From Nanobdellota archaeon (GTDB taxonomy: Archaea; Nanobdellota; Nanobdellia; Pacearchaeales; GW2011-AR1): DNA of 5,096 bases. The first letter of the stretch is position 1, and each line of letters opens with the position of its first letter. Location of the stretch: positions 1-5,096 of the forward strand of contig JAUYHR010000167.1 in NCBI GenBank assembly GCA_030689875.1, written 5' to 3'. Positions 1 through 4,075 of this stretch are shown one piece after another. The translations under genes and the position numbers were made by a program. Under the pieces are notes generated by a model. The model was not told where the DNA came from. It worked only from the letters and a program-made list of their open reading frames with translations, and made no database searches.

Positions 1-141
1 TCCGACGGCAGTTCTTAATTTAGGAATTGCAAAAAGCAAAGCAACTATTGCTACAACAAGAATTGCAACAATTATAAAAATTGTAAGTTGTCCTTTCTGC
101 CTTCCCTCTTTAACTCGACCACGCTTGGGCGAGTTTGTCAA
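1..141 (-). CDS. N-terminal part of a membrane-anchored protein, cut by the window edge; start uncertain
   Basis: This frame stays open from the left edge to a TAA codon at about 198. It encodes a basic N-terminus (…SPKRGRVKEGRQKGQ) followed by a strongly hydrophobic segment, LTIFIIVAILVVAIVALLF, and then AIPKLRTAVG at the edge. A short basic leader with a KGQ/RGQ step before one hydrophobic helix is a pattern I associate with many DPANN surface proteins; it also recalls pilin-like class III signal sequences. I infer a membrane-anchored or exported protein with its bulk outside the cell, beyond this window. No in-frame ATG exists. The only conventional alternative start is TTG at 139-141, with a weak AGGA about 6 bases upstream. 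An ATG at 171-173 has a well-placed AT-rich box upstream but is out of frame and stops after seven codons. Function is not recognisable from about 47 residues. Confidence 0.6.
   Translation of the reverse strand, partial: MTNSPKRGRVKEGRQKGQLTIFIIVAILVVAIVALLFAIPKLRTAVG
112..135. repeat. GC-rich imperfect palindrome inside the start region of the partial gene
   Basis: AACTCG (112-117) and CGAGTT (130-135) are perfect inverted copies. Inside them CCA (119-121) pairs with TGG (126-128), leaving one mismatch (118/129) and a four-base loop (122-125). That gives nine of ten possible pairs in 24 bases, and it is much richer in G+C than the surroundings. In the minus-strand transcript it would fold into a hairpin a few codons after the candidate TTG start. 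It could be a structured mRNA element, a protein-binding palindrome or an inserted palindromic element; the sequence does not decide between these. Confidence 0.5.
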
Positions 142-193
142 AAAATTTCCTATTTTTTGTTCCCCCTTTTCATTAATATTAGATGATATTTTG

Positions 194-209
194 ATTTAAA
201 AATATTTAG
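194..209 (-). promoter_or_regulatory. Candidate TATA region for the partial left-edge gene
   Basis: Read on the minus strand, this stretch holds two overlapping AT-rich candidates: TAAATATT (202-209) and TTTAAAT (194-200). The second is centred about 24-25 bases from the out-of-frame ATG at 171-173, close to the spacing seen at the other genes here. The first would place transcription start near 180, giving a leader of about 40 bases to the TTG at 141. The assignment is tentative because AT-rich boxes are common in such DNA. Confidence 0.35.
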
Positions 210-223
210 TTTACTCTTTTAAT

Positions 224-229
224 AAAAAA
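224..229 (-). terminator. T-run terminator after the exported barrel-like protein gene
   Basis: Six T residues on the minus strand lie immediately after the stop codon at 231-233. Archaeal RNA polymerase commonly terminates at short T-runs without a hairpin, so this fits the end of the upstream minus-strand gene. No stem-loop precedes it. Confidence 0.4.
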
Positions 230-230
230 T

Positions 231-1679
231 TTATTTTTTTTGATTACTTTTTCCAAAAGTGTATTTTAGCCCCGCATTTATTATCCAACCTCCCTTAAAA
301 TAAAATGGGTAAACATAAATGTGGGGAACATAAATATTACCTTTTCCTGCAACAATCATTCCCTCCAAAGAAAAAGAGATATTTTTGCTAAAATTATTTT
401 TTTTAAAAAAAGGGAAGACTTCTCCCCCAAGCCCTCCATATAAATGTCCAAAGAATTTTTCTCCTTCCCAAGAGATTATTTTTTCAGTTTTAAATGAAGA
501 GGGCTCTTGTTTAGAGGAATGAACTTTAATATATTCTTCAGTTACGGCAGTTTTTTCTATCAGCATTTTCCGTCTTAAAAATCCGACATTCGCAGAAATT
601 TCAAAAGAAGGAGAAACATAATCCAGATTTAATCCAAAACGATTAGTGCTTATCACGGAGATATGGTATTTATATGATCTCTCTGAAACTAAAGATGTAA
701 ATGGGTTTAAATATTCTTCATCATATCCGTCTCTTTCCAATCTATCAAAATATCTTTCTGAATTCATCGCAAAAAAGTCAAGACCCATTGCAAATCCTTT
801 TCTTTTTTTATTTGTTAGTTGAGGATTTATTTCAAAATAGGGTTTTGTAGGTGAGAGACCATTCCCTAAAATGCCTCCGCCAATTTTCAATCTTGCTTTA
901 GGTTTTCTGGCTTTTTTTTCCAGTCTAATTTTATCCTGTTCAACTCTAATCTTCTCCTGCCTTTCTTGTTCAATTCTTTCTCTTTCAACCTTCTCCTTTT
1001 TTTCTTTAGGATAATTTTCAACTTTTTTTATTTCTTCTTCGGAAAGAAGTTTTTCTATAGGAATTCTTGAATTTCCAACAAGCTTCCCGGGATTATCTGT
1101 TTTTAGCATATAATAAGATTCTTTTCTAACAAGTTCTTCTAATTGTCCGGGGTTAAATCTGCTGAATTCTTTTGAAGTTTCTGCAAACTCTTTTATTCTT
1201 TCAAAAAAATCATATCCAAGCTGTTCTGCTTCTTTTTGGTCTATCTCATTATAGCTTTTGCTTATAATTTTGTCACAATCTTCAAGTTGCCCTTTACACC
1301 CGTCATAAATCTCTAAAGCGTAATCTATTTTTTTTGTATTAAAATCAAATGAAAACTTTTCTTGAGATCTTATTAAAGAACTATAATTATCAATGTTAAC
1401 ATAATCATAGACTCCGTCGCCATCTGTATCTCCATAATAGAACCAAATATTCCCCCTTTCAGTCTCTTTAGGTAACTCGCTTAACCATGCTTTGACATAT
1501 TTTTTAAATTCCGGATAACCCTCCAAATGTTTATAGTCCCCTGTTTCAAAATAAAAATTTAAATTTGGAAGAAGTTTTTTTTCTTGCGGTATATCTTGGG
1601 AAAAAGATTTATTTGTTGTTCCGAAAATTAAACTCCCCGCTAAACCTGCCCCTAATAAAAACTTTTTTAAATTTTTCAT
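231..1679 (-). CDS. Exported protein: signal peptide, DxDxDG loop, coiled coil and beta-barrel-like C-terminus
   Basis: This 482-residue protein is not a family I can name. Residues 1-28 look like a Sec signal peptide: a basic start (MKNLKK), a hydrophobic stretch, then a likely cleavage near SFSQ. Residues 84-92 read DTDGDGVYD, a DxDxDGxxD loop as in EF-hand, dockerin and thrombospondin type-3 calcium sites. C128 and C135 could form a disulfide. Residues about 213-257 are highly charged (E/K/R/Q) and probably coiled-coil or an extended helix. From about 263 to 475 the sequence becomes rich in glycine and aromatic residues with alternating polarity. It ends in strands such as GGWIINAGLKYTF just before the terminus, which resembles bacterial outer-membrane barrels. 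It is probably exported; the barrel reading is inference, and a soluble beta-sandwich is possible. The ATG at 1679 is chosen because the signal peptide begins there. It lies 68 bases downstream of pcn on the same strand. Confidence 0.8.
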   Translation of the reverse strand: MKNLKKFLLGAGLAGSLIFGTTNKSFSQDIPQEKKLLPNLNFYFETGDYKHLEGYPEFKKYVKAWLSELPKETERGNIWFYYGDTDGDGVYDYVNIDNYSSLIRSQEKFSFDFNTKKIDYALEIYDGCKGQLEDCDKIISKSYNEIDQKEAEQLGYDFFERIKEFAETSKEFSRFNPGQLEELVRKESYYMLKTDNPGKLVGNSRIPIEKLLSEEEIKKVENYPKEKKEKVERERIEQERQEKIRVEQDKIRLEKKARKPKARLKIGGGILGNGLSPTKPYFEINPQLTNKKRKGFAMGLDFFAMNSERYFDRLERDGYDEEYLNPFTSLVSERSYKYHISVISTNRFGLNLDYVSPSFEISANVGFLRRKMLIEKTAVTEEYIKVHSSKQEPSSFKTEKIISWEGEKFFGHLYGGLGGEVFPFFKKNNFSKNISFSLEGMIVAGKGNIYVPHIYVYPFYFKGGWIINAGLKYTFGKSNQKK

Positions 1680-1681
1680 TA

Positions 1682-1689
1682 AACCTCTC
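1682..1689 (-). promoter_or_regulatory. Shine-Dalgarno-like site of the exported protein gene
   Basis: On the minus strand the sequence just before the ATG is AGAGAGGTTTA. GAGGT matches the archaeal anti-SD consensus GGAGGTGA and lies about three bases from the start codon, which is short. It is the only convincing SD-like site in the window; the pcn, primase and toroid-protein genes have none. Confidence 0.45.
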
Positions 1690-1701
1690 TGGAAAAGAAG
1701 C

Positions 1702-1709
1702 TATTTAAA
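1702..1709 (-). promoter_or_regulatory. TATA box, proximal, for the exported protein gene
   Basis: The minus strand reads TTTAAATA, preceded by a purine-rich GAGGAAAAA that could serve as a BRE. It is centred 26.5 bases from the A of the ATG at 1679, so transcription would begin at or very near the start codon. The same octamer occurs at the same spacing before pcn. A second box, TTATAAAG (1728-1735, minus), would start transcription near 1706 and give a leader containing the SD-like site, so promoter choice is ambiguous. Confidence 0.55.
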
Positions 1710-1727
1710 TTTTTCCTCTTGATGTCT

Positions 1728-1735
1728 CTTTATAA
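1728..1735 (-). promoter_or_regulatory. Alternative distal TATA box for the exported protein gene
   Basis: The minus strand reads TTATAAAG, centred about 52 bases from the ATG. Initiation about 25 bases downstream would give a roughly 26-base leader that includes the GAGGT site. It sits just past the pcn stop codon. Confidence 0.35.
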
Positions 1736-1750
1736 TTATTACAATTATTA
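1734..1750. repeat. Tandem AATTATTA direct repeat at the pcn stop
   Basis: AATTATTA occurs twice (1734-1741 and 1743-1750) with one base between copies; the second copy includes the pcn stop codon. In DNA this AT-rich it may be chance, and no function is assigned. Confidence 0.4.
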
Positions 1751-2482
1751 GTCTTCAGATTCCACTCTCGGGGCAAGAATAAAATTAATTTCCATGTTTT
1801 CGATTCTCAAGTCCATTCTTAGAGGATGGTCGTTCGCGAAATTCAGAATTGTTTTGTCGCAAAGTTTGCTTCCTTTTATAAATTTGTCAAGATATTCAAC
1901 GCTGTATCTTGACTTGCAATTTTCCGCTTTAATATTTGCTTCGTCGCCTGAAAATTCAGACCTTGCTGAATTCAAATTTTTTGCTTCAATTATAAAATTA
2001 TTGTTTTCAATAATAAAAGAGCAGGCGTCGGCGACAACACCGCAGTCTTCAACAGCGTCAATTAAATCAGCGGAATTCATTTCAACTCTTGCGCTGAATT
2101 CCAAATTCGGCATTTCTTTGTCTTCGCTTTTTATGTCAATTAAATTTAATGTAAAATTTCTTTTTATTTTGTCGGGAATTTCTATGTTCAGTTTATTTTC
2201 ATCTCTTTTTAATATCAGCGAGCTTTTTACTCCGGCTCTTCTTAAAATTTTTTTCAAGTCCTCTAAATTCACGCCCCATATTTCTTGTTTTGCATTCCCC
2301 AAATCAAACTGCGAGAACGCGTCTTTTGAAAGAAAAAATCTTACCATCGCCACATTTGCAGGGTCAATAGCAATGACACTCATCCCAGAGCCGTCTATTT
2401 TAAATTTAACTTCTATTACAAGGGCTGAAATAAGTTCAACGACTTTAGATAATAATTGGGGGTTTTCAAGTTTTATTTGCAT
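1748..2482 (-). CDS. pcn: DNA polymerase sliding clamp (PCNA)
   Basis: PCNA forms a ring, normally a trimer in archaea, that encircles DNA and tethers replicative polymerases, ligase, FEN1 and other PIP-box proteins. The 244-residue length is normal for archaeal PCNA. The N-terminal domain (about 1-115) carries the family signature GMSVIAIDPANVAMVRFFL (33-51). The interdomain connecting loop runs about 116-128 (IKSEDKEMPNLEF). The C-terminal domain (about 129-244) ends with DHPLRMDLRI and the hallmark FILAPRVE before an acidic tail. It is the only full-length clamp visible here, so a homotrimer is likely but cannot be proven from this window. The ATG at 2482 starts at the expected MQIKLENPQLL. 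It has no SD and a TATA box 25.5 bases upstream, pointing to a leaderless mRNA. It is transcribed divergently from the primase gene. No clear T-run follows the stop, so read-through into the downstream exported-protein gene is possible. Confidence 0.97.
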   Translation of the reverse strand: MQIKLENPQLLSKVVELISALVIEVKFKIDGSGMSVIAIDPANVAMVRFFLSKDAFSQFDLGNAKQEIWGVNLEDLKKILRRAGVKSSLILKRDENKLNIEIPDKIKRNFTLNLIDIKSEDKEMPNLEFSARVEMNSADLIDAVEDCGVVADACSFIIENNNFIIEAKNLNSARSEFSGDEANIKAENCKSRYSVEYLDKFIKGSKLCDKTILNFANDHPLRMDLRIENMEINFILAPRVESED

Positions 2483-2490
2483 TTTATTTT

Positions 2491-2504
2491 AATCTAAAAA
2501 GATT
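2491..2504. repeat. Short inverted repeat between the pcn TATA box and start
   Basis: AATCT (2491-2495) and AGATT (2500-2504) are perfect inverted copies around AAAA. The site abuts the pcn TATA box and lies where a repressor could block initiation. Five-base arms in AT-rich DNA are weak evidence. Confidence 0.3.
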
Positions 2505-2511
2505 ATTTAAA
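2504..2511 (-). promoter_or_regulatory. TATA box of pcn
   Basis: The minus strand reads TTTAAATA, centred 25.5 bases upstream of the A of the pcn ATG (2482). In archaea transcription starts about 25 bases downstream of the TATA centre, so the mRNA should begin at the ATG. The absence of an SD (the upstream bases are TTAAAATAAA) agrees. Confidence 0.65.
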
Positions 2512-2533
2512 CATTATTATCTTTCATGGCTAT

Positions 2534-2558
2534 AACTAATTATATAAATCTTTTAGTT
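2534..2558. repeat. Inverted repeat flanking the primase TATA box
   Basis: AACTAA (2534-2539) and TTAGTT (2553-2558) are perfect inverted copies on either side of the TATATAAA box (2541-2548). This is a plausible operator position, since a bound protein would block TBP/TFB. The arms are only six bases, so it is a candidate only. Confidence 0.3.
2541..2548 (+). promoter_or_regulatory. TATA box of the primase gene
   Basis: TATATAAA is centred 25.5 bases upstream of the ATG at 2570. No SD is present in the bases before the ATG (TTTATTAAAAAAT). A leaderless transcript is the simplest reading. Confidence 0.65.
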
Positions 2559-2569
2559 TATTAAAAAAT

Positions 2570-3853
2570 ATGACTTTCAAAGAGGAACGTATAAGGAAGA
2601 TAACGAATTTGTATTATTCAAGAGCAGATATACAAAAAGCAATTTGCGATTTTTCTAAAAATAGAGAAATTTGCCCTCGGTATTTTGAAGGTTTTGGAAA
2701 ACGCCCGGATTCTTTTCAATACCCCAACGATGTTTTTGAAATGGTGAAAAAAGGCGCAACATCTTTTAATTGCTCGGAAGAATTATGGGAAGACCCGATG
2801 AAAATTGTTACAGGAATGTCGGAGAAGCAGGCAAATGAATTAAGAATTGGCTGGGATTTAATTATAGATATTGACAGCAAATACATTGATTACAGCAAAA
2901 TTTGCGCAGAGATAATATTTAATTTTTTAAAATTTCACAGAATTAAAAATTTCGGGGTGAAATTTTCCGGCTCAAAAGGATTTCATATTATTGTTCCGTG
3001 GAAGGCATTTCCAAAAGAAGTGAATGGAGTGCAGACAAAAAATATGTTTCCGGAATGGCCGAGGATAATTATAAAATATATTATTGAGCAGACAAAAGAG
3101 CAATTAATTGAAAAAATTTCAGATATAGAAAGACCAAACAAATATGTAAAAAATTTTCAGGCTTCTAAAGAAGTAATGCCCGACATTATTCTTGTTTCTC
3201 CCCGCCATTTATTCAGAATGCCTTATTCTCTGCATGAAAAAACAGCGTTGGCGAGTGTTGTTATAGACGCTGAACAAATTTCAAAATTTGAGCTAAAAGA
3301 TGCAGACCCGTTAAAAGCAGAAGTTAAAAATTTTATTCCAAATGCGAAAGAAGGCGAGGCTTCAGAATTTTTAATTCAGGCATTGGATTGGCATAGGGAA
3401 AATTACGGGAGAGTTGAATCTTCTGGCCCCAGAGGGGTCTCCTTTGGAAGAAAAAATACAGAGGAATTTAAGCCAATTAATTTAGGAGAGATTTCTGACA
3501 AGAATTTTCCTGACTCAATTAAAAAAATTCTGGAAGGGCTTAGCGACGGAAAAAAAAGGGCGTTGTTTGTTTTAACAAATTTTTTCCGTTCAATAGGAAT
3601 GGAAAGAAATGAGCTTGAAAAAAGAATTTATGACTGGAACAAAAAAAATAACCCCCTGCTTAAAGAAGGATATATTAAATCCCAGCTTATTTGGAGTTAT
3701 AAAAATAAAATTGTTCTGCCTCCAAATTACGACAAGGATTATTATGCCGGCATTGGAATTATCCCAACACGGGAAGAAATTCGCTATAAAAATCCCGTTA
3801 ATTATTTTGTTAAAAAAACACTTCGGGAGCAGAATAAGGAAAAAGATGAATAA
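2570..3853 (+). CDS. priS: DNA primase: PriS catalytic core with a PriL-like C-terminal module lacking Fe-S cysteines
   Basis: Archaeo-eukaryotic primase that makes the short primers extended by replicative DNA polymerases. In its 427 residues, the N-terminal part has GKRPDSFQYPNDVF and SFNCSEELWEDP (about 43-76), matching the usual archaeal SxExW…P region. Motif I is IIDID with D100 and D102, the likely metal ligands. Motif II is SGSKGFHI (133-140) with H139. Motif III is HLFRMPYSLHEKT (213-225) with R216; D205 in PDIILVS is the probable third metal-binding acid. Residues about 311-411 (PDSIKKILEGL…KKRALFVLTNFF…LPPNY…KNPVNY) resemble the C-terminal PriL domain fused to PriS in DPANN-type primases. 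That domain's cysteines are replaced here (S316, Y387, I398, about I404). All four cysteines of the protein (26, 35, 68, 112) lie in the N-terminal part. It is divergent from pcn with an 87-base gap. The ATG at 2570 fits the TATA spacing. Confidence 0.93.
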   Translation: MTFKEERIRKITNLYYSRADIQKAICDFSKNREICPRYFEGFGKRPDSFQYPNDVFEMVKKGATSFNCSEELWEDPMKIVTGMSEKQANELRIGWDLIIDIDSKYIDYSKICAEIIFNFLKFHRIKNFGVKFSGSKGFHIIVPWKAFPKEVNGVQTKNMFPEWPRIIIKYIIEQTKEQLIEKISDIERPNKYVKNFQASKEVMPDIILVSPRHLFRMPYSLHEKTALASVVIDAEQISKFELKDADPLKAEVKNFIPNAKEGEASEFLIQALDWHRENYGRVESSGPRGVSFGRKNTEEFKPINLGEISDKNFPDSIKKILEGLSDGKKRALFVLTNFFRSIGMERNELEKRIYDWNKKNNPLLKEGYIKSQLIWSYKNKIVLPPNYDKDYYAGIGIIPTREEIRYKNPVNYFVKKTLREQNKEKDE

Positions 3854-3870
3854 AAAAAGAAATTAATCTT

Positions 3871-3881
3871 TAAAATTTTTT
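3871..3881 (+). terminator. T-run terminator after the primase gene
   Basis: TAAAATTTTTT, with six T residues at 3876-3881, lies about 20 bases past the primase stop codon. A T-run of this length is enough for archaeal termination. A second candidate, the T7 tract of the palindrome at 3919-3938, lies further downstream. Confidence 0.4.
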
Positions 3882-3918
3882 ACCAAAAACCCAAAACTCC
3901 AGACATACTCTAAAAATG

Positions 3919-3938
3919 CAGAAAAAAATTTTTTTCTG
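3919..3938. terminator. Perfect 20-base palindrome CAG-A7-T7-CTG, possible two-way terminator
   Basis: CAG, seven A, seven T and CTG form an exact palindrome. Each strand presents a T7 tract preceded by complementary bases, so it could end transcripts from either side. That fits a position after the primase gene, and also opposite the antisense TATA box at 3993-4000. It could equally be a bent A-tract protein-binding site. Confidence 0.45.
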
Positions 3939-3958
3939 ATGTCCTCGTTTCACTGCGG

Positions 3959-3982
3959 GCATAAATCCATCCAGATTCATGC
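3959..3982 (-). repeat. Inverted repeat with a G-U-compatible stem in a GC-richer intergenic island
   Basis: GCATAAATC (3959-3967) and GATTCATGC (3974-3982) are inverted copies with one mismatch and a six-base loop. In plus-strand RNA the odd pair is A-C, but in minus-strand RNA it becomes G-U, so all nine pairs would form. The island 3939-3982 is clearly richer in G+C than the rest of this gap. It may be part of a structured RNA; no known family is recognised. Confidence 0.4.
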
Positions 3983-3992
3983 AAAAGAACAA

Positions 3993-4000
3993 TATTTATA
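3993..4000 (-). promoter_or_regulatory. Candidate antisense TATA box in the intergenic gap
   Basis: The minus strand reads TATAAATA, a strong archaeal TATA match. It would start a leftward transcript near 3971, which could end at the minus-strand T7 tract (3928-3922) after about 50 nucleotides. No convincing protein is encoded there. Confidence 0.3.
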
Positions 4001-4004
4001 GGCA

Positions 4005-4021
4005 AAAAATCAAAGATTTTT
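4005..4021. repeat. Perfect inverted repeat, 7-base arms
   Basis: AAAAATC (4005-4011) and GATTTTT (4015-4021) are exact inverted copies around AAA. On the plus strand the right arm ends in T5, so it could add termination upstream of the next promoter; it could also be a binding site. Confidence 0.35.
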
Positions 4022-4030
4022 AGCTATAAC

Positions 4031-4046
4031 CTTTTTTGTAAAAAAG
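4031..4046. repeat. Inverted repeat CT6-GT-A6G abutting a TATA box
   Basis: CTTTTTT (4031-4037) and AAAAAAG (4040-4046) are exact inverted copies separated by GT. The right arm directly adjoins the TATA box at 4047-4054, in the BRE position, so it may be a TFB contact or regulator site. Confidence 0.35.
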
Positions 4047-4054
4047 TTTATAAA
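4047..4054 (+). promoter_or_regulatory. TATA box of the secreted cysteine-rich protein gene
   Basis: TTTATAAA with a purine-rich upstream BRE-like AAAAAAG is the best promoter in the window. Its centre is 25.5 bases from the ATG at 4076, and no SD precedes that ATG (CTGGTTTTCTT), so the mRNA is probably leaderless. Confidence 0.7.
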
Positions 4055-4075
4055 CAATTTTAAACTGGTTTTCTT

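Noticed and set aside
90..140. tRNA-like D-arm sequence (GCCCAAGCGTGGTCGA) on the minus strand
   Set aside because: It resembles the 5' part of a Leu/Ser tRNA, but there is no matching acceptor stem, anticodon arm or TTCGAATCC loop. The reading frame continues straight through into a membrane helix.
1794..2492. Long plus-strand open frame (232 codons) opposite pcn
   Set aside because: It lies entirely opposite a clear PCNA gene and its product is low-complexity Ser/Phe/Leu-rich, typical of an antisense shadow. It has no recognisable motif.
3609..3866. Plus-strand 85-codon frame overlapping the end of the primase gene
   Set aside because: It is a shifted frame inside the primase C-terminal module, with a Lys/Ile-rich product and no promoter at the usual spacing.
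3870..3980. Minus-strand 36-codon frame starting MNLDGFMPAVKRG
   Set aside because: The product is made largely of codons from A/T runs. The upstream TATA lies only about 16 bases from the ATG, not the 25-26 seen at real starts.
3854..4075. CRISPR array or mobile-element ends in the intergenic gap
   Set aside because: The inverted repeats differ from one another, are not regularly spaced, and there are no direct repeats, target duplications or transposase remnants.
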